From Burhinus oedicnemus (taxonomy: Eukaryota > Chordata > Aves > Charadriiformes > Burhinidae): a stretch of 64,000 nucleotides of DNA. The DNA lies in assembly GCA_008921705.1 (NCBI GenBank), contig VFFE01007633.1, positions 1,145,178 to 1,209,177 of the forward strand, read 5' to 3'. The notes below the pieces were generated by a model. It did not search any database and was not told the origin of the DNA. It saw only the letters and a program-made list of their open reading frames with translations. Position numbers and translations under genes: made by a program. Within the stretch, counting starts at the first letter, position 1, and every line of letters starts with the position of its first letter. Below, piece after piece: positions 27,974 to 40,319 of the stretch.

Positions 27974-30389
27974 CATAGAATCATAGAATCCCAGGTTGGA
28001 AGGGACCTCAAGGATCATCCGATCCAACCTTTCTTGGCAAAAGCACGATCTAGACAAGATGGCCCAGCACCCTGAACAGCTGAATCTTAAAAGTGTCCAA
28101 TGATGGGGAATCCACCACTTCCATGGGGAGATTACTCCAATGGCTGATTGTTCTTATTGTGAAAAATTTTCCTCTGTGTCCAATCAGAATCTCCCCAGGA
28201 ACAGCTTGTCCCCATTACCCCTTGTCTTTTCCATGTGACTCCTTGTAAAAAGGGAGTCTCCATCTTCTTTGTAGCCACCTTTTAAATACTGGAACATGGT
28301 GATGAGGTCTGCCATAAGCCTTCTTTTCTCAAGGCTGAACAAACCCAGTTCTCTCAGACTTTCCTCATATGACAGGCTTCCCAGTCCTTTGATCATCTTG
28401 GTGGCCCTTCTCTGGACTCCTCCACCCTGTCCACATCTGTTTTGTATAGCAGGGACCAAAACGGAACACAGTATTCCAGGTGTGGCCTGACAAGCACTGA
28501 GTAGAGTGGGATAATGACTTCTTTATCTCTCTGCTGGTGATGCCTTTGTTGATGCAACCCAGCATCCTGTCGGCTTTCTTTGCCGCAGCAGCACACTGTT
28601 CACTCATATTGAGCTTGTTGTCTACCAGGACCTCCAGGTCCCTTTCCATGGAGCTGCTCCCCAGCTGGGTAGATCCCAGTCTGTGCTACACTCCTGGATC
28701 ATGTTTTCCCGGGTGCAAGATCTTATACTTTTCCTTGTTGAACTTCATAAGGTTCTTGTTAGCCCACTCTTCCAGATCTTCCTGCAGGGTGGCTTTCCCT
28801 TCGGAAGTGTCCAGTTCCCCACTCAGTTTGGTGTCAACAGCAAAATTCATCAGGGTACACTTGATCCCATCATCCAGATCACTTATGAAGATATTAAATA
28901 GTGTTTGGCTCAGTATCGACCCCTGAGGGACCCTACATGTGACAGGCTGCCAGTTTCAAAAGGACCTATTTATCACCTCCTCTCTGGGTGCAGCCTGTCA
29001 ACCAGTTCCCCACCCACCAGACAGGCCACTTGTCTAGATCATAATGCATAAGTTTCTGTGGGAGGAGGCTGTGGGGATCCATGTTGAAAGCCTTGGAGAA
29101 ATCCAGGTAGACAATGTCCACCGCTTGCCCCTCATCAACCGAGCAGGTTATTTTGTTGTAGAAGGTGATCAGGTTTGTCAAGCACAATTTGACCTTGGTG
29201 AATCCGTGCTGGCTTTTTCATGTGCTTCGTTTGCCTTTTGATAGCCCCCAGGAGGATTCATTCCATAACTTTCCCAGGGACTGAAGGAAGACTGATGGGT
29301 CTATAATTTCCCGTATCCACCTTTAGGCCCTTCTTGTAGATGGGGTGACTTTAGCCTTCTTCCAGTCTTCTGGGACGTCCCCTGATCTCCACGACTTCTC
29401 AAAAGATTCTGGAGAGCAGCCTTGCAACGACATCAGCCAGCATTCTTAACAACCTCGGGTGGATATTGTCAGGGCCCATCAATTTGTAGAGGTCAACCTC
29501 CTGTAATAATTCGCTTAGCAACTCTTCCTTCACTGACAGTGGGTCTGTATTTGCATCCCAAGGCCTGGGGCCCAACAGTGTTGGTAAAGACAGAGGTGAA
29601 GAAAGTGTTGAGAACCTCTGCCTTTTCAGCATCGCTGGTGACTAATTCACCTCTCCTGTTTAACAGCAGGCCAATATTTTCCTTCTGTTACTGCTTGGTG
29701 TTTAAATACCTTAAGAACCCTTTCTTGTAGTTTTTGACATCTCTGGCCAATTTCAATTTGAACTGAGCGTTTTCTTTTCTAACTGGATCTCTGCATGCCC
29801 CAGGAGTGCCCTTGCAGTTCTTAATGGGTGTTTGTCCACTTTTCCATCTCTGGTACACTTCTGTTTTGGTTTTGAGAAGACTCAGAAGCTTGCAGTTAAG
29901 CCAAGGGAGTCTCTTGCTCTGCCTACTTCCCTTACCTTTAAAGGGGATCAAGTGTTTTTGTGCTTCCAGGAGAGCGTTCTTGCAAAACTCCCAGTACTCA
30001 CTAGCTCCTTTATCCTCCATGGAAGCTTCCCACGGAATCCCTCCAAGCTGAGCTCTGAGCAAGCTGAAGTTTGCTCGTCTTAAATCTAAAACCTTTGTCT
30101 TAGTACTAACCTTCAGTGTGCTCAGCAGGATCCCAAACTCCACGATATTGTGATCACTGCAGCCAAGGCTTTCACTAACTGAGATATTACAAAGCAGGTT
30201 TTCTTGGTTTGTGAGTATCAAGTCCAGCAGTGCCTCATTCCTGGTTGGCACATCTAACATTTGTATGAGGAAGCAGTCCTCTGTGCATTCCAGAACTTGA
30301 TGAATGACGTGAGCTGCTGTATTGTTCTTCCAACAAATGTCTGGGTAGTTGAAGTCACCCATAAGAACCAGGTTCTGTTGACCCAACAT
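27974..30389 (-). mobile_element. CR1 LINE, minus strand, from endonuclease domain to 3' tail
   Basis: About 2.4 kb, the longest CR1 here by domain coverage. On the plus strand it opens with two perfect CATAGAAT octamers (27974-27981 and 27982-27989), the reverse complement of the CR1 tail. Reading minus, it begins inside the APE-type endonuclease (LVLMGDFNYPDICW at 30389-30330), runs through the linker, RT and ORF2 C-terminus, and ends in the tail. The abrupt 5' truncation near 30389 is typical of incomplete reverse transcription. Its subfamily differs from the 6-8 kb copy in sequence detail. It is in the sense orientation relative to the inferred CSMD gene. Confidence 0.95.
28184..30389 (-). 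pseudogene. Broken CR1 ORF2 (partial endonuclease, RT)
   Basis: The first open piece (30389-29688, 233 codons) carries the end of the endonuclease. GDFN is at residues 11-14, LDLILTN at 55-61 and SDHN at 78-81 with the catalytic His at 80, followed by the linker (KGSRQSKRLPWL, ARDVKNYKKGFLRYL). The RT follows in separate frames: GPDNIHPRLLRML (29632-29399), CLTNLITFYN and VYLDFSKAF (29187-28966), and the C-terminal [11 protein letters not shown] (28459-28184). The catalytic box reads F-A-V-D (28844-28833), so one aspartate is lost. Frameshifts and stops separate the pieces; the gene is dead. Confidence 0.92.
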
Positions 30390-30763
30390 GTTTGTAAAGA
30401 GTAAAATATTCTATTTTAGTATTTTCTAGTTGTTATTTTTCAACTGCTTTTGCCAAAATGGCATTATTTTCCACATGTTGCTAATCAGCATTGAAAAAAA
30501 AAAAGAAAAAGTTATATAAATTGAAAAACATCCTAAGTTTAAAAAAAACCCCACCTTTTTTATACATCATTTCATAAGCCAAACTTTAAAGCTGACTTTT
30601 ATATGGTTTTGCAAGATTTGAGCTTTATTTTGTTTACCCAAATTTGTGTTCTTAGTAAATCAATCAGATCCAAAATATTAGAAGTTAGATGCCTTAATTT
30701 TTCCATGTCATAGTTTCCCATTTGGAAAATAAGGATAAAATTACAAACTAAAATGATTCTTTT
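30390..30763. other. Short spacer between two opposed CR1 copies
   Basis: About 370 bp of AT-rich DNA with A runs at 30495-30510 and 30541-30548. The adjacent CR1 copies are arranged 5' end to 5' end across it. Nothing coding seen. Confidence 0.7.
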
Positions 30764-30770
30764 GAATTCA
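30764..30770. repeat. Possible short target-site duplication of CR1, left copy
   Basis: GAATTCA, repeated at 31200-31206. Six bases (AATTCA) lie strictly outside the element on the right, because the G is also the last base of the tail octamer. CR1 usually leaves no clear duplication, so this may be chance. Confidence 0.4.
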
Positions 30771-31200
30771 GAGGGATGGAGCACCTCTCCTATGAGGACA
30801 GGCTTAGAGAGTTGGGGTTGTTCAGCCTGGACAAGAGAAGGCTCTGGAGAGACGGTATTGCGGTCTTTCAGTACTTAAATGGGGCTTTTAAGAAAGATGG
30901 GGACAGACTTTTTAGTAGGGTCTGTTGCAACAGGAGAAGGCATAATGGCTTTAGACTAAAAGAGGGTAGATTTAGACTAGATATAAGGAAGTAATTTTTT
31001 ACAATGAGGGTGGTGAAACACTGTGGCACAGGTTGCCCAGACAGGTGGTAGATGCCGCATCCCTGGAAACATTCAAGGTCAGGTTGGACCGGGCTTTGGG
31101 CAACCTGATCTAATTGAAGATATCCCTGCTCATTGCAGGGGAGTTGAACTAGATGACCTTTAAAGGTCCCTTTCCACCCAAACCATTCTATGATTCTATG
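30771..31200 (+). mobile_element. Short CR1 3' fragment
   Basis: About 430 bp, starting in the ORF2 C-terminal region ([23 protein letters not shown], 30776 on) and ending with two perfect ATTCTATG octamers at 31185-31200. The frame 30776-30994 is interrupted by TAA where the coding sequence should continue (RLDIRK then stop), so the ORF2 end is broken. The element closely resembles the 1-1275 copy in this segment (the same GRFRLDIRK stretch). It lies antisense to the inferred host gene. Confidence 0.95.
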
Positions 31201-31206
31201 AATTCA
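31200..31206. repeat. Possible short target-site duplication of CR1, right copy
   Basis: GAATTCA following the CR1 tail, identical to 30764-30770. Confidence 0.4.
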
Positions 31207-34200
31207 AGTACACTGCAAATTGTAGACAGATCCAGAGTTAGGGGAATAGGGTGGGTATATTTAAGTACTTCAAATCAAAAGAAAGTTAAAATAATTTACT
31301 ATTGTCTCACTTTAAGCAATTCATTTTGGCAAATGAAATGCAGGGGATCTCCAGATTGTTTGGAATTTGACTGGAAGTGTTTGTTAGAACTGTAAGACAA
31401 AAAATTCTGTACTTAAGAAAGAACAACCGATGAATTAGTTCCAAAACCAAAAGCTTTTGGAGCAATTGAATGAGACCTTTCCTTCACCTTCTGTTTCTTT
31501 CCAAACTATGTACATGTTCAGCTTAAAGAATCTTCTCAGATTGTTATTATATGTTATACGTATTATAAATATGCCCCTAGGACTCTTTTCACTTGATAAA
31601 ATAATGTGTCGTTTCAGAACTGAAGAAAGGATTTTCCTTCACTGTCACCTCATTATGACTTTGCTTTTTTTTTCCTGAAGTTAATTGTTCTGACAACTCT
31701 ATTTTAAAGGGGTCAGGCATTGACAGTTTTACACCATCTGCATAAAGCTCGCTATATTAACTTTCTGCTTCTATGTTTTACTCCCAAGAGCTATGACATT
31801 CTTTTTTTCTACATGAATCTTTGAAGTCTGTTTATTATTTCTACCCATCATACTGGAAGTTTAGTACAGTATATATCACTTACTACTTGAATACCTCCTG
31901 TCAGAATTGCTGCCTGGCTTGTTTGTCCTAAAAAAGAAATAAATCTAGTGGGTATTTCAGTGGGTCATAAAGTTCTTTTTATCTAAATTTAACTTTTAAA
32001 AAAAAGTCTTTTGCAGATAACTAGTTTTGATAGTTTCAAATGGCACTTAAAAGAAGTGGCTACTGCTACTAATATGAAATAATGGATGATTCTGGAAATG
32101 TTTGAGAATTATGTGAGTGCTTTGGGCTCACTCTCCATTTACTGCATTAAGTATCATATACTCATATTTTCCTTCATTGTATCACTTGTCATCTCCTTTG
32201 TACATATTTTGCAATATTCAAAACCATTTTGAAGATGTCACCTGTGTAGTTCAGTGCTTCACTTTAAATATTATTCCTATGTAGAGCAGGAGTAGGCTGT
32301 AAAAGGCAAGGGGGAGGCACAGCACATGCAAGAATATTTGACACAGGCAATCAAGATACAGAGACATGAGTTTCTGACAGTGGATCCATTTACAGTGCAG
32401 GTTGGTGCAATTGAAGGGCAAAACAGTGGTGCAGTTTCTTTCTTATCCTGTAATAAGGACTATATACCGTGGCAAAGATCCAGAATCCTTAAGAAAGCTT
32501 CACACTTAGTATTTACCTATGAAAATTGGCACTGGTTGTTAGTATATGCTAAAGCACTTAATTTTGTGTCTTTGCTGATATTGTTACCCGTGCTAACAAT
32601 ATTTAAATACCACATTTTTAATATCTTTATTTTGCCACACTAGCATTCACTAGCCATTGTATTTCTTTGGTATAGCAGTTAATGAATCTCCAAGTACATT
32701 GACTTTTATAACCAGCATTTTTTTCTTAACTTTTAGAGCAAAAATCATTATGTTGAAATGTCATTTTATCATTATTTTTCAGAATATCCTTGCCTCATAC
32801 ATATCCTGTTGCAGTATATGGTGTAGTTTACTATATTGAATTCTCATTGTCATCTACCTCAAGTTGCTAGTATGCATACAGATTTTAATGATTACCCTCA
32901 AATTGCTCTCTTTATGGTGCCACCTTATCAGTGTGCCCTCTGATCAGCAGATCTTCAACAAATTCAGAAGTAATGAAGCAGAACAATGTCCTGTTAAATT
33001 TAATGGTGAACAAATTTTGTTAGGTTCAGCCTGAAATAGCACATTCCAAAAGTTTAGAAATATGTCTTAATTGAGAGATACTTCATCTTTCTTTCTGAGC
33101 ATTTTCTGTGCCTCAGTCACCTCAGTAGAGGTTTGCCCTCAGATGCATAATTTGATGCTTGAGCTCCTCCTATCAGAAAATTCTATCTTGTTCTCCTGTC
33201 CTTTAATCCTTACATATATAAAATATCATTTCAGAGTTTATGATCATCATTGAGATTATCTATAGTAGTATCATTTTTAGTTTGGAACAAATTGTTTCTT
33301 ATGGATGACTTGCCGTAACAACTGTGTTTAGGTGAGTCATATTTTGCTAGCTTAAAATGTTCTCATTCAAAGTGCTTCTTCCAAAGAAAGGATGTATGCA
33401 AAGTCTCTTTGCTCATAATTTTAATTCCAGTAAACTTTCTGTTAAAATTGTAGTGTCATATTTATACATTAACCCCAAGCAATGGGTGTTGACTAGTGAC
33501 CTGAAGCAAGGTGAACGTTAGGCAAATTCTGCCATTAAATGTATAAGATCTCTGCAGGAAAGTGGTGATGCTCTGCATTATCTGTTTCGCTATTGCATCT
33601 TGCTTACATCCCACAGGTGGTCTTGTGAGAGCTGCCTGAAGCTGCCCTTAGTTACGCACATGTGTCCAGATGATGCAGGATCTTGAATATCTGAACACAG
33701 GTAATAGTTTTAGTTTTGTTCACCTTTAACACAGTATTTGATACCACCAGCACACTCAGGTGGTCTGCAGGGTTCTGACATCCATTCTGACATCCACAAG
33801 CTGCCCACAAGTACCTACAAGAAGAGGAGGGAGCAGACATGACGTCTGATATGGAGGAAGTCAATACTGAAGGAATTGCTATTGCCCGAGAACTTTTTCG
33901 TTTTATGTTTTCCATCCCATTCAGAACCTGACTCACGCCAATTTTTCTCATTAATTTGGACTTTCAGTTAAACCTGTTGCTTAGAATTTCTGTATATTTG
34001 GGTGTATTTTTATTGTCACTGGCACATATTTATGTAGAACCGTTAGTAAAGCTCAGCTTTTTCTCATGAAAGTGCCGACTTAATTCAAATTGTTGTTATT
34101 TTAATATGGAATAAGATAGCTTTGGTGAAGTAGCTTCCCAAGTCTCTGATGACCTTTGTGGCCAGAGAAAGGTATTAAGACCAAACCATTGCGGAAGATT

Positions 34201-37200
34201 CCATGCCTGTGGAACAGTCATGCCATGGGCTACGGTAGTACTTAGCAATTTCCCTGACAAGGTGTTAATACCTACCTCTCCAAGTAATGGGTGGTAGGAA
34301 AATAAGTAAGAGAAGTATGAAATAGCTAAGAAGCAATAACTACTATTCAGATGGATAACAGAACAAATACAAAAAGCAAAAGAACCACTGAGACCAAAAT
34401 AATAATGGGCTTCAGGGGAGCCATCTATACAACTGAGAAAGAAAAGCAGATGATGCGAGTGAAGAGTGATTGTTCAAAACAGATAAGGAAGAAAGAAGCT
34501 GTGGGAAGGAATGTCATGTTTTATGGGAAAAGAAGGTAGCCTTACTTATTTAGCCTTAATTAATACTAAGAGAATTTGACTGACCTGACAGACTCTCCCA
34601 CCAATTCTCAGGGAAGAGGTTGGTAGAGACTCCTGAATACTGAACTGAATGAAAAAAATCCATTTTCAATGGAATTTTTTTTTTATTTCCATTTTAGGTT
34701 CCAGATTCTATTAAGCTGCATGTAACAAATGAAAGAGTAAACCATTCTCCAGCATTCAGCTCCTACATTGAATCAATGTCTAAAACAGCCTATTTCCCTC
34801 CAACGACTGTGAAAGAAGCCTAGGCAGATTAACCTCCACTAGTAATTTTGCCTTTTTGAAATACCCCTCACAAAAAAAAGCTGCCTGGACTGAGAGATGA
34901 GATGGGGTTGAGAAAGGCAACTGAGAAAACTGACTAAGATTAATGACAATTCTCTCTGCTAGTTAATTAGAATAAAAAGGCAAATGCCATCCAAGAAGAT
35001 GGAACACAAACCAACTATGAATGCTGCCTTTCTTGCCTTTGCTGTTAACAAAACCATCATGGTTTAGAGAAGTAAGGTTTGCTCAGAGGTCAATTATCAA
35101 TGTGAATGCAGAGTCCTTGTTTCAAACAACTAAACAAAAATGAGCCCTGAAGTTCAAAATGCAAATTCATAAGGAAAGAGAAAGCAAAAGAGGAAAGGAA
35201 GGGATAGTGAAGTATTGCTCTAAAAATGGGAAAAAAGAAGAAAAATAACAACTGGAAGAATCACGAGGAATGCAAAGGAAAAAAGAGGGCTATTTGTTCT
35301 CTCTCAACATACTTTTTTAAGCTCCTTCCTCTTGTATTTACTTTCAACTTATGCTTCTTTATGCTTTTTTACACATTTTATTAAAAAAAAAAAGCATAAC
35401 ACAAACTTCTTTGATACGGATTTTGGTTTTTCCTACTAACCACTTTGTAATTCCCATAATTCCATACTACAATGAAAAGATTTTATTTCCCTTCTCTTTC
35501 TGTTCTTTTCCTCTTCAGTTAGCTATCACTTATTTTAATGCAGGGGGGTGGGATGGTGGCACGTTATTACATTTCCTTAGTAGCAGACTCTAGTGCTTGC
35601 AATCTGTCATTAGTCACCCTCTTTTCCTTACAAACCTGCATTTGATCATGGTATGAGAGAGGTAGATGGACTAAATAACCTGATGAAATTGTTTCAGCCT
35701 TATCTGCTACAGATCTGTAGCTGTAGTTTTATTGTTATCTGCCAGCCAAACAAAAAACCTACCTTTTATTGATATATTGATGGAACAGTGTTATTCAACA
35801 CTGCAGAATGACAGCACTTTCATCTTTTAATTTCCATATGTTTGGTAGTATTAAAAGCTTTTATGTTATCTGTGTCATTTGATCTAGGATGTATCATTTA
35901 ATGATGAAACCCTACCTATCAAAATAAGCCACCTTTCCTTCCATATCAGTATCTATTCGTTAAGTGGTTTTGGTTTTCTTACCATATTAAAAACAAGAAC
36001 AACTGGTGTAAGAATACAGGTTCTCATGGAACATTTATTCTATTTAGGATATCTAAAGCAATTTTAATGTGTTGTTATGGCTACATTTCATTTTTGGCTG
36101 CTCTTTCTTGACTCTTTGGTAAGAGATAGAAAGACCATGATTCTTTTCTGGGTATGTGTGCCTGGGAAATGTTTTTTCTGTTCTATGAAAATGCTCTTTT
36201 TTTTCCTGTAACTGGGGGTTTTGAGACTTCGAGGAATAATTAATAAAAATTGGACAGATTTAACTCTCCTACATCTCAGGAGGTAATTCCTGAAAAATTG
36301 CCTATTCGATACAGGTGGTAGCAGCTGCAGTAGTAGTATCTTTTTTATTTTAAGAAAAAAAAAATCCTGAAGTTGTGAGCTATTTCCTTTTCTACGTATT
36401 ACTGAATTAAGTACAAGCTCATAAAATGTTGATAAAATGGTACCTTTTCCATTGAAAAAGACCTCTCAGTAGAAGACTCCAGAGTAATTTTAACCATATC
36501 CTTCATCTAGGAGACAAATTCAGTTATAACTGAACAGAATAATACGTATAATTTTGCAGATCACAGTATCTTAGATTTACATTAGCTGTGTGGTGATTGA
36601 AAGGTAAAGAATTTAAAGATCCACAGCACATAATACACTGACAGAGTCAGTGGATCTAAATTCCCTAATGATTTGACTACATGAAAAGGAAGTGTCAGAC
36701 AGGAGAGAAACTACTAGCAGCGTGTTCAAGTCCAGGTTTTGGACTAGTCTTACCAGAAATTTTTATTAATAGCTGAACAAAATAGCAGGAGCATGACAGT
36801 GAAACAAAATTAGACAAAAATGTTGACAAGACGGAGGATTAGAATATCTTATAAAATCCAGATATAATGATTTAAATGATGAGATAGCATTGAGGGCTGG
36901 ATTAAAAAAAGAAGATTGTAAAGTAAGATAGACATCTCTTCAGACAGGATGAATCATTCTTCTTTCATTGATTCCAAAGGAAGCTGGCCTGACCTCTTGC
37001 CTAATTTTACACAGATAAAATTAGTTGAGAGGAGTAAAATTTCCAGAGACTTATAAAAAGGAATTTACCAAAAAAACCCCCCAAACCCACGTATATTGAC
37101 AAACGCAAATGAGTGACTCCAGCAAAAGGACATTAAGATGCTTAGGGGCAGAAGGACGTGACCAGTGTGAGGAAAAGGATGAGGAAACTGGAGAAAAAGC

Positions 37201-37204
37201 GGCA
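31207..37204. other. AT-rich intronic DNA, no gene seen
   Basis: Six kilobases with no recognisable exon, RNA gene or repeat family. A 12-bp unit is doubled at 33773-33784 and 33785-33796. Open frames up to about 105 codons (32326-32643 plus, 33652-33951 minus) show no domain. Purine-rich stretches occur at 34320-34540 and 35160-35290. Confidence 0.6.
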
Positions 37205-37375
37205 AAAAGATAACATAAAGCAGTGGTTTATGACCTGGGAGGAAGGGGTTAATATAGAGATGGAGACATACTCTTCTCTGAGGTGCCCAGTGAAAGGATG
37301 AGACACAACAGTCTGGAGTTGCAACAAGGAAAACTCCCCACTGAATATAAGAAATAAATTATGAGAAAATATTGG
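37205..37375 (+). mobile_element. Very old CR1 remnant
   Basis: A short, heavily decayed piece of the CR1 ORF2 C-terminus. Blocks in order are ATAGAGATGGAGACATACTC, TCTGAGGTGCCCAGTGAAAG, GATGAGACACAACAGTCTGG and TTGCAACAAGGAAAACTCC, then ATATAAGAAATAAATTATG. These follow the spacing of the equivalent segment in the younger copies (for example 7950-8080). No tail is left. Ends are approximate. Confidence 0.7.
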
Positions 37376-40286
37376 ACTTTTCAGTACCATGTTACTATTC
37401 AGACCAAATTTGCTCTTAAGAAAGTGTCCTAAGACACTTAAGCTTAAGTAAGCTAAGTCCTGGCTTACTACACAATGCTACCCAACTCAAACTTTAAGCC
37501 ATGGCTTGTATAGTTTGCTGCTACTGCCACAAGCTGCCAGAAACAGCTTATTCTGCTTGAATTATAGGGATCTTTTTAGGGCCATTGCCTCAATTTATCC
37601 TTCGTGAACACCTCTGATCATCCTAGTTTTTCTCTGAGAGGTACCAACGCCTCTATTTTAGGCTAATGATATTGGTATTGTGGAGTATTTGCATAGTAAA
37701 CATGTGCTTTTTGAGTAAACACTATTCTTGTAACACTGGAAATTTAGCAGAAAAAATAGCAGCTGAAAATGACATGCTGAGTATCGTATCAGTCTGACAA
37801 GTTTGGTCAAACTATTAACCTAAGACACTACAACAGGCTGAAAAAGAAATCTCTTTGGCAGCTGCCTTGTCAAGAGAGGAATACAGGAAAGCTCATATAC
37901 TCATGCTCAAATATATGGGCTAATTGGCAAATTAGATTTTAAAAATATAATATTGAAATGAAGTAGTAATAGTTATTTCCAGTAAAATCTTTTAGATATT
38001 ACTTATAAATATCATGCTTAATATCTGATATGTTTCTGAATGACAACATATATACTATTAATGTGTAACAAAAAAGCAATCAATTGACCTCTCACTTGCA
38101 CCAAAGGTCTTTAAATATGTATTGGTAGTATCCAGCAGGTATCACCATAGTAGAAAAAAATCTAGCCCAAATGAAAATAAAGTGCTAAATAAATGTCAGG
38201 CATTAGTATTCAAGTCTAGCTTGACAAAAGCACACGCAAACCAAACCATGAATTAAAAATTATAGAAAAGAGCAATTAAGATCACTGTTTCAGCAATGCC
38301 TCTCACCAAGAAGCAGATAACATGAGCTAGACACTCAGTTCACACTAGCCATCACCACAGCCAATGATGGTAAGGAGAGAAAAAAAATGGTGATTTTTTT
38401 CCAGTCGTATATTTTGCACAGATTGTTACTTTCCCGCCCCATTCTTCTATAGACAAAGATTAGTGTTAGTAAATATGATATATGGAAATTAAATCCCACC
38501 AAGCAAAAATTTTCTGGTTTTATGTTTTCTATTTTTTTTACTACATCACTTCATTCTTTTTTCTCTATAGGCCTTGAATCTTTAATCTACGATCAATCTA
38601 TTTTTTTTTTAAACTGGCTTCCCTCCAGTTACTACATATTGAGTTTGAAGTACAATATCCAAACCTGTATACCATGCATCAACTAAGGTCTTTCCAGTGC
38701 TAAATAGAAAGGAAGGTTTACTTTACATTGCTTATAGAAGTCTATTTTCTTGTTCATACATCCCAGTATGGAGTTTTGTCTTATCCTGTGTAGCAATATG
38801 ACAGTTGTTGATATGAATTGAAACTATAAACCTTAAGAACTCTGTAAGTCTTTTTCCAGAATGTCTACCTTAGTCCTTTTGAACTAGCCACTTAGCTGTT
38901 GTTAGTTTAGGAATGTTTAATAAAGTTTAAAACAGAGGTCTTCACAGTTTTTGGAATCACAGAATATTTTGAAAAACTGCCCAAGAAGACAGCGGCACCA
39001 AAAGAGCACGTGCACTACTTAGTTTAATTCTTCTTATGTACTGATTTAATTTTGTTTTAATGCATGCACTGAAAAGCCACATCACAAACAATATTTAAAA
39101 AATCTTTAAACATTTCGATAAGTCTGCAGAGACTACCATGTCATAGTCTTTTTATTAGCCTACTCTTATCTGCAACATGTAAAAGGAACAGCAGTAAATA
39201 TCAGCCAGCAAATAGATTCCTTAATTGCTCAGTCTTCAAGAAATTTAAGTCTCTTATGTAGCCTTAATTTGTCAGTGTAGTCAGTATCACTACTCATTTT
39301 GATACATCCCTTTTACATAATGGTCCAATATTCTCTCTCAATAAATAGAAAATCACAAGTATTTTTTTAGTGTATTGCTAAAATCCTGCTCTGTTTTACA
39401 ATCCAGATAAATTACTTACTTTATCCCATTAATCCTTTCATCTATTCTGAATAACTCCCATGAACGCACTCCAGGAGGTAGAGACAAAAGTGAGTAGTTT
39501 TGCAAAGTAACGGTATAGAAGAAATTTTTTTAAAAAATGCGATGTGAATTGAGAACCCCAACATAGACTCAGCACACTTTAGTAGTATGTGAAAGATTTA
39601 ACATTTCTTCTGACTTTGAAAGTGAAATGTCTGACCAAGGTATTCCATTCATAGCTTCAGTTGTCATTACTATTGTGGGGTCTTGTTGTAGGCAGTGGTT
39701 TGGAAAGGTTCCTCGTTGTTTACACACTGTTAATATTGCTGGTCCTACTGATTTTTTATGAGAACATGCTTTACCACCAAAACTGAATAATTTTTGTCTG
39801 CCAATAAAGCAATGCACCAAGGTTTATCTAATCTTTCCAAGTTTCTAGCATCAATCATTCCTCTATACATTTATGCATAATTTGCAGGAAGGCTGTAATT
39901 TGTACAATTGATAATGATCTCTTCATTTAGTTTGTTTTGCAGCTTTGTTAAATATTAATGCTCTTTCTTTGTTTTCTCTTTCTAACCTTTTGATTATTAA
40001 GGCCTTTACACTGTTTTGTGTAGGTGGCTGAGACGTTGAATCTTAATTCATAATTAATTTTCAGGCAAGTTATTATTATGATATTTCTTTTTTTCCCCTT
40101 GTGATCTTCCTGAGCTATCTTTTATAATATATTGCTATTTTATTATTTACATGGACTTACAGTAAAAGCATCTGCTATTACTTGATAATCAGTACTGATT
40201 TTAGTGAACAATTAGAGATCAGCACTTTTACAACTGAACCCTGGTATTTTATCTCCCCTGAAAATAAGCTGTGAGTAAATTTAAAC
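37376..40286. other. AT-rich intronic DNA, no gene seen
   Basis: No exon or named repeat. A motif near 38954-38970 (TGGAATCACAGAATATTTTG) faintly resembles an inverted CR1 tail but is too short to call. Confidence 0.6.
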
Positions 40287-40319
40287 TATATATATGTGTG
40301 TATATAGAGAGAGAGAGAG
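40287..40319. repeat. Compound (TA)n(GT)n(TA)n(GA)n microsatellite
   Basis: A short compound dinucleotide repeat, TA then GT, TA, and about seven GA units. Confidence 0.9.

Noticed and set aside
29688..30389. A 233-codon endonuclease-like frame as a host gene.
   Set aside because: GDFNYPDICW and SDHN motifs plus the adjoining RT and tail show it is part of the minus-strand CR1.
38954..38975. An inverted CR1 tail-like motif.
   Set aside because: About 20 bp of loose similarity without any adjoining CR1 sequence is too little to call.
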